NCBI GenBank assembly: GCA_022820825.1
Contig: JAJEEU010000082.1
Location: 1 to 38,140, forward strand
Direction of reading: 5' to 3'
Source of the DNA: Vicinamibacteria bacterium
GTDB lineage: Bacteria > Acidobacteriota > Vicinamibacteria > Vicinamibacterales > UBA8438
DNA: 38,140 bases
Shown here one piece after another: positions 23,261 to 30,540 of this stretch (its first letter is position 1; each line of letters starts with the position of its first letter). The notes below the pieces were generated by a model. The model did not search any database. It was given only the letters and a program-made list of their open reading frames with translations, and was not told where the DNA came from. Both the position numbers and the translations under genes were made by a program.

Positions 23261-24475
23261 TCACTGCGACTCGCCGAACACGCCGAGATCGATGGCGCGC
23301 CCCATGGCAGCATAGCCGAACACGTTCGGGTGAATGCCGTCGCAGTCGTACGGCGGGTAGATGAAGTCCGGATCGTCCGGATCCTGCGTGACGGCGTCGA
23401 AATCGATCAGCGCATCGAGCTCCATGTTGTTGCGCGCCCACTCGTTGATCGCGTGCCGGCGCGCGTTCCGCTCGGGGCCGAACCCCAGCTCGGGCGGCAG
23501 CCCGCCGCGCGGCTTGGGATTGCGCGGAATGATGGTGGTGCCGATCACCTTCAGACCCTGCGCCTTGATGCGGCCGACAATCTCCTCGAGGCCGGCGATG
23601 ACCTGCTCCGCCGTCGCCTCCCGGCGCAGGTCGTTCGTGCCCAGGAAGATGATGACGTGGGTGATCCCGGCCAGGCTCAGCACGTCGCGGTCCAGGCGCT
23701 CGACGCCCGGGACGCTGCCCACCGGCGGCACCCGGATCACGGTGTTGCCGCCGATCCCGGCGTTGATCATCCCCAGCCGCGCGCCGGCGGCGGCGAGGCG
23801 GGCGTAGAGCACGTCCTCCCAGCGGTCGTGACCGTCCGGCGTCGCGCACGACCCGTCGGTGATGGAGTCGCCGAAGGCGACGACGGCGCCGCGCGCCGTT
23901 GACGAATGGACCTCGACCGCCGACAGCCAGTGCATCCAGGGCGTCGTGGCGGTGAACGCGTCGCCGGCGGCGTCCGTCGTCCGATCCCCCACGCCGGAAT
24001 CGGTCAGGTACGACGTGGTGAGTGCGTTGCGGTGGATGCTGCTGCGCACGTCCGCACCCGGGATGTACAGGCTGACCGCCAGCTCCTGCTCTGCCTGCAC
24101 CGCCAGGTCGACCGGATCGCTGACGACGTACTCGCCGGCCGGAACGGTCACGGCGGCCGCTCCGCCGAACCGCAGCACGCGGCTGGACCCGATCACGAGA
24201 GTCGGCCCGTTGTTCCGCAGGCCGACCGCCGCCGCGCCGATGGACAGCGGCTGCTCGCCGAAGGTGTTCTCCAGCCGCACGCGCACCCGGTCGCCGGCGA
24301 TCGTGGAACGCGCGATCAGCCGGATGGAGGCGCTCGAGATCGTCCAGTCCTCCGGCGCCGGTCCCTGCAACGACGACCCCCACGACGCCACCCACTGCTG
24401 CGCGCCGGCGTCCGCCGCCAGACCGACCGCGAGCGCGGCCTGCACGACGATCCCGACCAGCACGCGTTGCTTCAT
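23261..24475 (-). CDS. Secreted SGNH/GDSL-family hydrolase
   Basis: A 404-residue exported esterase or lipase of the SGNH superfamily. The signal is MKQRVLVGIVVQAALAVGLAADAGA. Residues 28-190 form a beta-rich accessory domain (WVASWGSSLQGP start, as in rhamnogalacturonan acetylesterase-like and SGNH proteins). The catalytic block I is VVAFGDSITDG with Ser204; block III is IIFLGTND, and DCDGIHPN near the end holds the Asp/His pair. It probably deacylates polysaccharide or lipid outside the cytoplasm. ATG 24475 is the first Met before the signal. The third copy of the 117-bp repeat begins ten bases upstream of this start. Confidence 0.9.
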   Translation of the reverse strand: MKQRVLVGIVVQAALAVGLAADAGAQQWVASWGSSLQGPAPEDWTISSASIRLIARSTIAGDRVRVRLENTFGEQPLSIGAAAVGLRNNGPTLVIGSSRVLRFGGAAAVTVPAGEYVVSDPVDLAVQAEQELAVSLYIPGADVRSSIHRNALTTSYLTDSGVGDRTTDAAGDAFTATTPWMHWLSAVEVHSSTARGAVVAFGDSITDGSCATPDGHDRWEDVLYARLAAAGARLGMINAGIGGNTVIRVPPVGSVPGVERLDRDVLSLAGITHVIIFLGTNDLRREATAEQVIAGLEEIVGRIKAQGLKVIGTTIIPRNPKPRGGLPPELGFGPERNARRHAINEWARNNMELDALIDFDAVTQDPDDPDFIYPPYDCDGIHPNVFGYAAMGRAIDLGVFGESQ

Positions 24476-24484
24476 TGTTAGCTT

Positions 24485-24601
24485 GGGGCTGCGCCCCAAA
24501 CCCCCGCCGGCCACTCGCGGGGACCCCTGCGCCCCACTCCGTGGCCGGCGAGCCGCGCCGTGCGCGGCTGGGGGACGGCCGCGTTCATGCCAGCCGTCCC
24601 C
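24485..24601 (+). repeat. 117-bp four-hairpin intergenic repeat, copy 3
   Basis: Same layout as the copy at 15567-15683: hairpin 1 GGGGC-TGC-GCCCC; hairpin 2 arms GCCGGCCAC/GTGGCCGGC; hairpin 3 GCCGCGC-CGT-GCGCGGC; hairpin 4 arms GGGGACGGC/GCCGTCCCC. In hairpin 4, the A-T pair of copy 2 (GAC/GTC) is a G-C pair here (GGC/GCC), a compensated change. It lies in the gap between the SGNH hydrolase and M28 peptidase genes. Confidence 0.85.
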
Positions 24602-24646
24602 TCCATCTTTCGCCGACGGGAGAGGCCGCGCTGCATCGTCGCTGAC

Positions 24647-24665
24647 GGGGCTGCGCTCCGAACCC
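24647..24665 (+). repeat. Decayed 5' fragment of the 117-bp hairpin repeat
   Basis: GGGGCTGCGCTCCGAACCC matches the first 19 bases of copy 2 except for one base in hairpin 1 (CTCC for CCCC). The remainder of the element is missing. It lies 45 bases beyond the full copy in the same orientation. Confidence 0.5.
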
Positions 24666-24678
24666 GTTGCCGTAATGT

Positions 24679-26283
24679 TCATTGTCCCTCCTGCGTGCAG
24701 GGACGCGCGGGTTGGCGCCCCCCGGCCGGTGTGGCCTTGCGCGGCAGCCGTTCGTCGAGCATCGCCGTGTTGTAGGCGAAGACGGCCGCCACGACCGCCA
24801 TCTGCGTCAGATCCTCGGGCTGGATCCGGTCCATGAAGTCCATGTTCGAATGGTGCGTGCGCGAGTTGTATTCCAGGCGGTCCTGCATGAACTGGAACGC
24901 CGGCAAGCCGACCTCGTCGAACGACACGTGATCCGTGCCGCGCGTCGAGCGCCGGCCGAGCGTGGACACGCCCAGGTCGGCCAGATCCTCGATCCACGGC
25001 TCGAAGATGGGCGCCACGGCGTCGTTGCCCTGCAGCCAGATGCCGCGGATGCGCCCGGGGCCGTTGTCGAGATTGTAGTACGCCGAGAGCTTCTCGTACT
25101 CCGCTCCCGGCGCCAGCGTGCGCCGGTCGGCCAGGTGCCGGCAGACATAGTCGCGCGAGCCGATCAGTCCCTGTTCCTCGGCTCCCCACAGCGCGATCCG
25201 GATCGTGCGGCGGGGCGCGGCGCCCACCGCCTGCAGGATGCGCAGCGCCTCCATCATGGCGGCCGTCCCGCCCGCGTTGTCCGTGGCCCCGGTCGCGGCG
25301 TGCGTCGAGTCGAAGTGCGCCCCGAGCATGACCACCTCGTCGCGCAGGTCGCTCCCCGGAATCTCGCCGAGTATGTTGAAGCCGTTGAGCTGTCCATCCT
25401 CCGGGTGAAAGCGGGTCCGGATGTCAATTTCCACACGCACGGGGAGGCCGCGCTCCAGGAGCCGCACCATGCGGTTGTAGTGCTCGACGGCAATGGTGGC
25501 GGACGGCGCCACGTCGCCCGCCCGCTCGTCCCACGGACCGCCGCGGCCGAGGAAGATGGTGCCGCCGTCGGTCCGCTGCGCCGGCCACGCGAGACGGCTG
25601 CCGCTGGGCGCGGCATTCACCATGAAGGCGTCGCTGCCGCGGTCGAGCACGGCGGCCACGCCTTCCTCGAGAAAGAACCGCTCCAGCGCCCCGGCGGGCA
25701 CGCGCGCCGGGGCCGGCCGGCGGACCGCTGCGCGCGGCGGCGGACCGGCGGCCTCCGCCAGCAGCGCGTCGTCCATGCGCAGCACCAGGTTGCCTTCGAG
25801 CATCCGCACGGGACGCGCAGGCTGCGGCAGGACGATGACGCCGCGCAGCTTGCCGCGGTAGGCGTCGAAGTCGGCCTCCGAGCGGATGTCGACGCGCACG
25901 ACGTCGGCCGTCACGCGGCCGGGCGTGCTGCTGGTCCAGGCCTGCGGATGGCCGATGATGGGCATCACGCCGGGCTCGATCATCTGCGCGTGGAACCGCT
26001 CCAGCGACCACCCCGCGCCGAAGGGGAAGCGCTCGTCGCGGACGTTGGCGACGCCCCATTCGCGCAACTGCCGCATCGCCCAGCGCCCGGCCTCCTCGAT
26101 CGTCGGCGACCCGGTCAGGCGCGGACCGTAGACGTCGCCGAGCCAGCCCGCCAGCTCCATGACCTGCGAACGATGGAGCCCCTCGTCCCGGATGGCCGCC
26201 ACCGTGGCGTGGTCGACCTCGCGCGCCGACACGGCGACAACGGACGCGGCTAGCGCGCCCGCGAGCAGGAGCGTGCGTGGCAT
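24679..26283 (-). CDS. Secreted M28 family zinc aminopeptidase
   Basis: A 534-residue exported metallopeptidase of the M28 (carboxypeptidase Q-like) family. The signal is MPRTLLLAGALAASVVAVSA. A PA-type insert lies around 130-270. Zinc ligands and catalytic residues are visible: GAHFDS (His323), TDNAGG (Asp335), WGAEEQG (Glu369/370), YNLDNGPG and a C-terminal THHSNMDF. RSTRGTDHVSFDEVGLPAF is also characteristic. It likely degrades peptides outside the cytoplasm for nutrient supply. The start ATG 26283 lies ten bases after the preceding gene, with which it is probably co-transcribed. Confidence 0.93.
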   Translation of the reverse strand: MPRTLLLAGALAASVVAVSAREVDHATVAAIRDEGLHRSQVMELAGWLGDVYGPRLTGSPTIEEAGRWAMRQLREWGVANVRDERFPFGAGWSLERFHAQMIEPGVMPIIGHPQAWTSSTPGRVTADVVRVDIRSEADFDAYRGKLRGVIVLPQPARPVRMLEGNLVLRMDDALLAEAAGPPPRAAVRRPAPARVPAGALERFFLEEGVAAVLDRGSDAFMVNAAPSGSRLAWPAQRTDGGTIFLGRGGPWDERAGDVAPSATIAVEHYNRMVRLLERGLPVRVEIDIRTRFHPEDGQLNGFNILGEIPGSDLRDEVVMLGAHFDSTHAATGATDNAGGTAAMMEALRILQAVGAAPRRTIRIALWGAEEQGLIGSRDYVCRHLADRRTLAPGAEYEKLSAYYNLDNGPGRIRGIWLQGNDAVAPIFEPWIEDLADLGVSTLGRRSTRGTDHVSFDEVGLPAFQFMQDRLEYNSRTHHSNMDFMDRIQPEDLTQMAVVAAVFAYNTAMLDERLPRKATPAGGRQPARPCTQEGQ

Positions 26284-26293
26284 GGGGAAAGGC

Positions 26294-26803
26294 CTATTGG
26301 GAAACGACGCCGTCCGTCCCGACCACCAGCAGCAGCGCGTCGGCCCCGACCACGCGCCTGAGCGGCGTGCCGTTGGCGGAGACGCCGGTGGTCACGCGGC
26401 CGTCGGCGAGCCTGCCCGGCTCGTCCGGCGTGCCGGGAATCACCGGCCGCCGAAAGCACTCGTTCTCGTCGTGCACCGTCAGCGTGAGCTGCGTATTCGC
26501 CGGCACGTCGTTGAATGACGCGGCGTAACGGTTCGGCGCGGTTTGCACGAGCGGCACGCGGTCAGGATCGAACTGGGACGTGAAGTAGTTGTCCCGCCAG
26601 CTTGGCCGGACGTGCTTGCCGGCGGAGCCCAGCCGTTCGAGGCAGGCGTTGACGGCCGGGGTGCGTGCGCCCGATGCGGGCTGGCTCTCCAGCACAATCT
26701 CGACGGCGGTGACGGTGGTGGGCGCCGTGGCGCGCGACGCATCCTGGCAGTCGGTCGCCAGCGAGGCGAGGACGGGAAGCAGGATCCAGCAGCGGCGCAT
26801 CAT
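26294..26803 (-). CDS. Hypothetical exported protein
   Basis: A 169-residue protein with an N-terminal signal (MMRRCWILLPVLASLATDC). The Cys could be a lipidation site, although TDC is a poor lipobox, so secretion by a normal signal peptidase is equally possible. The mature part is small and beta-rich, with paired cysteines (Cys54 and Cys115 approximately) and TQLTLTVHDENECFRRPVIPGTP. I do not recognise a family. It lies 14 bases after the methyltransferase and 10 before the M28 peptidase gene on the same strand, so it belongs to that operon and may act with the peptidase. Confidence 0.65.
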   Translation of the reverse strand: MMRRCWILLPVLASLATDCQDASRATAPTTVTAVEIVLESQPASGARTPAVNACLERLGSAGKHVRPSWRDNYFTSQFDPDRVPLVQTAPNRYAASFNDVPANTQLTLTVHDENECFRRPVIPGTPDEPGRLADGRVTTGVSANGTPLRRVVGADALLLVVGTDGVVSQ

Positions 26804-26817
26804 GGACTGTTCCTAGC

Positions 26818-27441
26818 TTACCGTGATCCGGACGCGGCCGGCGCCAGCGCGCGGATCATCTTGACGACATCGAGGTACACCGGCTCGACGGCCGCGACCT
26901 CGAATCCCGCGCGCGCCACGTTCGCCACCGTATCCCGGTTCATCTCCGGGCCGAACCGCCGCGACAGCGGCGTCATCAGGTTCAGCATCAGGTTGAACGG
27001 GAAATAGCGGCTTCCCGTGTGCTCGAACATGAAGAGCTCCCCGCCCGGCCGCAGCACGCGGCGCAGCATCCGCAGCCCGTCGACGGGCCGCGGGACGGAG
27101 CAGAACGTGCACGCCGTGAACGCCTGGTCGAACCAGCCGTCCGGATAGTCGAGCTCGTGCACGTCGATCTGCCGCAGCTCGAGGCGGCCCGGATACCCCG
27201 CGGCGCGCGGTCGGGCGCGCTCCAGCATGCCGGCGCTGATGTCGATACCGGTGATGTCGCGGTCGGGCGGAAAGAACTGGATGTCCTGGCCGGTGCCGAT
27301 CGAGGCGAAGATGATCCGGCCGCGCATCCGGTCGAACAGCCGCCGCTTGGACGGCGCCCAGCGCAGCTCCTGTCCGTAGCCGTTCATCAGGTCGTAGCTG
27401 CCCGCGGCGCGGTCCCACTTCTGCCTAGTCAGTACGTCCAC
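26818..27441 (-). CDS. Class I SAM-dependent methyltransferase
   Basis: A 207-residue methyltransferase of the Methyltransf_11/UbiE-like group. After the N-terminal WDRAAGSYDLMNGYG, motif I is IIFASIGTGQDIQFFP, with ITGIDISAGMLERAR as the acidic loop. QIDVHELDYPDGWFDQAF and RRVLRPGGELFMFEHTGS are later core motifs. I choose GTG 27441 because GGGGAAG lies just upstream and the family N-terminus begins here; it overlaps the membrane protein gene by 13 bases. The proximity to a membrane protein and the RYFPFNLMLNLMTPLSRRFGPEMN segment suggest a lipid or quinone-like substrate, but none is demonstrated. Confidence 0.85.
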   Translation of the reverse strand: MDVLTRQKWDRAAGSYDLMNGYGQELRWAPSKRRLFDRMRGRIIFASIGTGQDIQFFPPDRDITGIDISAGMLERARPRAAGYPGRLELRQIDVHELDYPDGWFDQAFTACTFCSVPRPVDGLRMLRRVLRPGGELFMFEHTGSRYFPFNLMLNLMTPLSRRFGPEMNRDTVANVARAGFEVAAVEPVYLDVVKMIRALAPAASGSR

Positions 27442-27809
27442 TTGCTTCCCCGGCGCTGGAAATACGCGTTCATGAGGTAGGTCGCCGCCAGCACCAGGAC
27501 CCCGACGACCGCGCCGCGGGCGGCGGCGGCGCCCGCCTGCAGCGTTCCGGACGACGCCGACATGCCGGCCAGCATGCCGGCCGCCATCCCCGACACCATC
27601 ATCGGCAGCATCACCTCGAGCACACCGAAGAGCAGCCCCGCGACCGGGGCGAGCAGCATGGCGGCCACTCCACCCGCCGCCATCCCGGCGACCATGCCGA
27701 GCGCCGGCGGCCAGCCGCCGGCAACCAGGGCGACGACGACCCCCGCCACGGCGCCCGCCGCCGCGTTGCACAGCAGGTCCCCCAGCACGAAATAGACGCG
27801 CCGCTCCAT
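27429..27809 (-). CDS. Small Ala/Gly-rich membrane protein, four predicted helices
   Basis: A 126-residue integral membrane protein of unknown function, with about four hydrophobic helices rich in Ala, Gly and Met: DLLCNAAAGAVAGVVVALVAG, a second around MVAGMAAGGVAAML, a third LLFGVLEVMLPMMVSGMAAG and a last GAVVGVLVLAATYLMNAYF. The FGVLEVMLPMMVSGM segment, with a Glu in the membrane, looks like the conserved functional core. ATG 27809 follows GGGTGAG; a longer frame is open to ATG 27851. It overlaps the methyltransferase by 13 bases, so they are expressed together and the protein may present a membrane substrate to that enzyme. Confidence 0.65.
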   Translation of the reverse strand: MERRVYFVLGDLLCNAAAGAVAGVVVALVAGGWPPALGMVAGMAAGGVAAMLLAPVAGLLFGVLEVMLPMMVSGMAAGMLAGMSASSGTLQAGAAAARGAVVGVLVLAATYLMNAYFQRRGSKWTY

Positions 27810-27886
27810 CAGCTCACCCGCGCCCGGCCGCCGGGCGCGAGAACCGAGCATATTCGAAATGCGCGAGCGGCGTGGTGCAGCCGATG

Positions 27887-27895
27887 TGGTATGCT
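27887..27895 (+). promoter_or_regulatory. Possible extended -10 promoter for the RRM protein
   Basis: TGGTATGCT fits an extended -10 element (TGn plus TATGCT). No clear -35 is seen. If used, it gives a 5' leader of about 140 bases before the RRM gene, long enough for post-transcriptional control as in cold-shock-type mRNAs. Tentative. Confidence 0.25.
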
Positions 27896-28039
27896 GCCCG
27901 CTTGACTCGCTGCGGGCCCGCCCACTTCACCAGCGTTCGAGAGCTGACGAGCACTGCCTCGCCCCTCCATTCCCATGCGGCAACGCAACACGGATACCGG
28001 GCGTCCCGTTCAGCGACGTAATCCATAAGGAGTCTGTTC

Positions 28040-28345
28040 ATGGGTCGGAGGTTGTACGTCGGAAACATCCCGTATTCTTCGGGGGAAGACGATCTGCGGG
28101 ATCTGTTCGGCAAGATCGGACAGGTCGAGTCGATAAGCATCCCCACGGACATGGCAACGGGCCGGCCGCGGGGATTCGCGTTCGTCGAGATGTCCAGCGA
28201 CGACGACGCCGCCCGTGCGATCACGGAGCTGAACCAGGCGGATTTCCAGGGCCGGCGGCTGACAGTGAACGAGGCCCGGCCCAGGGCCCCGCGGGCCGGG
28301 CACGATCCGGGCTTCGACGGCGGACGCCGCGAGCCGCGCTGGTAG
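28040..28345 (+). CDS. RRM-domain RNA-binding protein
   Basis: A 101-residue single-RRM protein of the bacterial glycine-rich RNA-binding group. RNP2 is LYVGNI (5-10) and RNP1 is RGFAFVEM (about 44-51), both with the aromatic residues that stack on RNA. The C-terminal 20 residues are basic and Gly/Arg-rich (GGRREPRW at the end). Such proteins in cyanobacteria and other bacteria respond to cold or osmotic stress and bind mRNA. ATG 28040 has a textbook AAGGAG. It is followed after 61 bases by another small gene with a strong ribosome-binding site. Confidence 0.95.
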   Translation: MGRRLYVGNIPYSSGEDDLRDLFGKIGQVESISIPTDMATGRPRGFAFVEMSSDDDAARAITELNQADFQGRRLTVNEARPRAPRAGHDPGFDGGRREPRW

Positions 28346-28406
28346 CAGGGCTCGCCGTTCCGACACGGCGGGGAGGTGCACCCTGTAACAAGGAGGTGTC
28401 TAGGAC

Positions 28407-28667
28407 GTGGCCAATCGGGGACGACCGACCCAAACCAAGCGACAGCGCGAGCGTGCCCGCCTCGAGCGCTCGAAGATGAAGGACCTGCGGCGCGCCGAGG
28501 CCCGCGCCCGCCGCGAGGCCGCACCACCGCGGCCGACCGATCACGACCCGGACATCGCCGGCATCGTGCCGGGACCGCAGGAACTGCCGGACTGGCAGCG
28601 CGAGTTCTTCGAGGAAGAGCAGAAAGCCAAGGAAGCGGCCGAGCTCGAAGAAGGCAAGGCCGAATAG
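28407..28667 (+). CDS. Small highly charged protein, unknown function
   Basis: An 86-residue protein starting at GTG 28407, preceded by AAGGAGGTG. The N-terminal half is Arg/Lys-rich and helical (TKRQRERARLERSKMKDLRRAEARARR split over residues 9-35); the C-terminal half is acidic (WQREFFEEEQKAKEAAELEE). A Pro/Asp-rich hinge separates them. The charge layout suggests nucleic-acid or ribosome contact. I do not recognise a named family. It lies downstream of the RRM gene on the same strand and may share its transcript. Confidence 0.75.
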   Translation: MANRGRPTQTKRQRERARLERSKMKDLRRAEARARREAAPPRPTDHDPDIAGIVPGPQELPDWQREFFEEEQKAKEAAELEEGKAE

Positions 28668-28677
28668 CCCCCCGTGC

Positions 28678-28693
28678 ACTCCGTTTCCGGAGT
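28678..28693. terminator. Short hairpin between convergent genes
   Basis: ACTCCG-TTTC-CGGAGT forms a perfect 6-bp stem with a tetraloop, ten bases after the stop of the small charged protein gene and about ten before the stop of the convergent gene. No T-run follows on either side; weak bidirectional terminator at best. Confidence 0.35.
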
Positions 28694-28702
28694 TGCGCCC
28701 GA

Positions 28703-29578
28703 TCACCAACCGTTCGCCGGCACGGCTGATCCGAATTCGTCGGCGACCGCCTCCAGCGTATCCGCGATGGCGGAGCGCGACTCCCGGTTGACGATCGGCG
28801 CAATGAACCAGCGCATGAGGAAGGGAATGGACCGGCTCAGCGTCAGCGCCTCGCATTCGACCAGCACGCCGCCGTCGACCTGCACGTAACGCCAGTGCAG
28901 GTTCATCCGCCACAGGAAGCCGCGGTCATTGCCGATCGGCTTCTCGCGCTCGCGCGGGGAGCCGGGATCGTCGAGCTCGGCAATCCTCGTCGCCGTGCTC
29001 CGGCTCCAGGCGCGGCCGGCGCCGGGACGCACGTATTCCACGGCGTGCTCGGTGTTGTACTGCGCCGACACCACCGCCACCTCGCGCTTTACCTTCAGGT
29101 ATAGCTGCAGCGTGTCGCCGTCGCGGGCGAGGACCCGCGAGTCGAGGACGTCCTCCTGCATCTCGTGCGGCAGGATGTCGTACTGCAGGCCGTCGAGGAC
29201 ATCGTCCAGTGCGGCGTTCGGCACCAGGATGGCGCCTACCCAGTGGTGGATGGCGCCCTTCGGCACCTGGAACCGCTCGCCGCGCGCGTCGAGCGTGCGC
29301 AACCGTTCGATGACCAGGCGGCCGGCCAGCGCCTCGCGGCGCAGGCGCGCGCCCTCCTCGTGGAAATCCAGGACCAGGAACCGTTCCGCGTCGTCGAGCT
29401 CCGCGGCGATCCGCTGCTCGGTGGCCGCGACGTACAGATCCCATGCCGCAACCGTTTCGTCGTGCAGCTCCGCGGCGAACACACCCGCCACCGCGCCGGC
29501 GCCAGCCAGGGCGACTGCGAGCGCGGCGCGGCGCGACGCCATTCCACCGCTGGAGTGTGAGGGTGGGTCCGCGCTCAT
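28703..29578 (-). CDS. Exported SRPBCC-like protein, tandem paralogue B
   Basis: A 291-residue secreted protein of a family without a name I can give; the fold is probably START/SRPBCC-like, judged from alternating strands and a long C-terminal helix. After a hydrophobic signal (ALAVALAGAGAVAGVFA) come LHDETVAAWDLYVAATEQRI, FLVLDFHEEGARLRREALAG, GAIHHWVGAILVPNAALDDVL, LQYDILPHEMQEDVLDSRVL and LTLSRSIPFLMRWFIAPIV. The same blocks in the same order appear in the gene just upstream. Its ATG overlaps that gene's TGA (ATGA, 29575-29578). Lipid or small hydrophobic ligand binding is a possible role of this fold. Confidence 0.75.
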   Translation of the reverse strand: MSADPPSHSSGGMASRRAALAVALAGAGAVAGVFAAELHDETVAAWDLYVAATEQRIAAELDDAERFLVLDFHEEGARLRREALAGRLVIERLRTLDARGERFQVPKGAIHHWVGAILVPNAALDDVLDGLQYDILPHEMQEDVLDSRVLARDGDTLQLYLKVKREVAVVSAQYNTEHAVEYVRPGAGRAWSRSTATRIAELDDPGSPREREKPIGNDRGFLWRMNLHWRYVQVDGGVLVECEALTLSRSIPFLMRWFIAPIVNRESRSAIADTLEAVADEFGSAVPANGW

Positions 29579-30447
29579 CCGCCGTCCGTCGGCGCCGGAG
29601 CACCCAGGTGCTCGGCGACCGACCGCAGCGTCTTCTCCAGGGCGTCGCGCGGCGCCCCGTTGATGATCGGCGCCAGGAAGAAGCGCGCAAGGGCGGGAAT
29701 ACCCCGACTCAGCGTCAACTGCTCGCACTCGACGAGCACGCCGCTGTCGACCTGCTGGTAGCGGTAGAACAGGTTCATCCGCCACAGGTAACCGCTGTCG
29801 TTGCCGATCGGCTTCTCGCGCTCGTTCGGAGTGCCGGGCTCCTCGAGCTCGGCGATCCGCGTCGCCTCGATCCGGCTCCAGGCCAGGTCGCCTCCCGGAC
29901 GCACATATTCCACGCGCTGCTCGATGTTGAACTGCGCCGAGGCCATCGGCGCATTGAGGTCCACCCTCACATAGAGCTCGAACGTGTCGCCGTCGCGCGA
30001 CAGGATGCGCGAGTCGAGGACATCTTCCTGCAGCTCGTGCGGCGGAATGTCGTACTGCAGGCCGTCGAGCACGTCGTTCAGCGCCGCGTCCGGCACCAGG
30101 ATGAGGCCCACCAGGTGATTGATCGAGCCCTTCGGCACCCTGATCCGCTCGCCCCGCTCGTCGTGGGTCCGCATGCCTTCGACGATCACATCGCCGGCCA
30201 GCGCCTCCCGGCGGAACCGCGCGCCGTCCTCGTGGAAATCCACGGCCAGGAAACGTTCACCGTCGTCGAGCTCCGCGGCCACGCGCTCCCGGGTGGCCGC
30301 GAGATAGCGCTCCCACGCCGCGAGGGTCTCCTCCTGCAGCTCCGCCGCGAGCAGGCCGGCCCCGGCGAAGCCGGTCGCCAATGCGACCGCCGCCGCTGCG
30401 CGGCGCAGCGCCCGTCCGCCGTCGGAATCCGCGTGGCGGTCTGCCAT
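29575..30447 (-). CDS. Exported SRPBCC-like protein, tandem paralogue A
   Basis: A 290-residue secreted protein and close paralogue of the next gene: signal ALRRAAAAVALATGFAGAGLLA, then LQEETLAAWERYLAATRERV, FLAVDFHEDGARFRREALAG, GSINHLVGLILVPDAALNDVL, LQYDIPPHELQEDVLDSRIL and LTLSRGIPALARFFLAPII. The shared blocks extend over the full length, so the pair arose by tandem duplication. ATG 30447 has a strong AAGGAGG. A TACAAT -10-like box lies upstream. No enzymatic motif is seen. Confidence 0.77.
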   Translation of the reverse strand: MADRHADSDGGRALRRAAAAVALATGFAGAGLLAAELQEETLAAWERYLAATRERVAAELDDGERFLAVDFHEDGARFRREALAGDVIVEGMRTHDERGERIRVPKGSINHLVGLILVPDAALNDVLDGLQYDIPPHELQEDVLDSRILSRDGDTFELYVRVDLNAPMASAQFNIEQRVEYVRPGGDLAWSRIEATRIAELEEPGTPNEREKPIGNDSGYLWRMNLFYRYQQVDSGVLVECEQLTLSRGIPALARFFLAPIINGAPRDALEKTLRSVAEHLGAPAPTDGG

Positions 30448-30473
30448 GGTCCGGAGCCTCCTTGAACGGGTGT

Positions 30474-30479
30474 ATTGTA
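30474..30479 (-). promoter_or_regulatory. Possible -10 box (TACAAT) for the SRPBCC-like pair
   Basis: TACAAT on the minus strand lies 26 bases upstream of ATG 30447, leaving a short leader with AAGGAGG. The -35 region is poor. It lies between two divergent transcription units. Confidence 0.35.
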
Positions 30480-30540
30480 CGGCCCCTATGTTACCGCTGT
30501 TTCCCGGTATGCAGCCGGCCGGGGCGCCGGGGCGACGCGC

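Noticed and set aside
24476..24678. CRISPR array in repeat-rich intergenic DNA
   Set aside because: The repeats are dispersed 117-bp hairpin elements and partial copies, with no regular direct repeats and unique spacers; no cas genes are present.
23261..25189. Extension of the SGNH hydrolase upstream through the hairpin repeat
   Set aside because: The clean signal peptide starts at ATG 24475, and the extension passes through a structured non-coding repeat and the antisense of the M28 peptidase.
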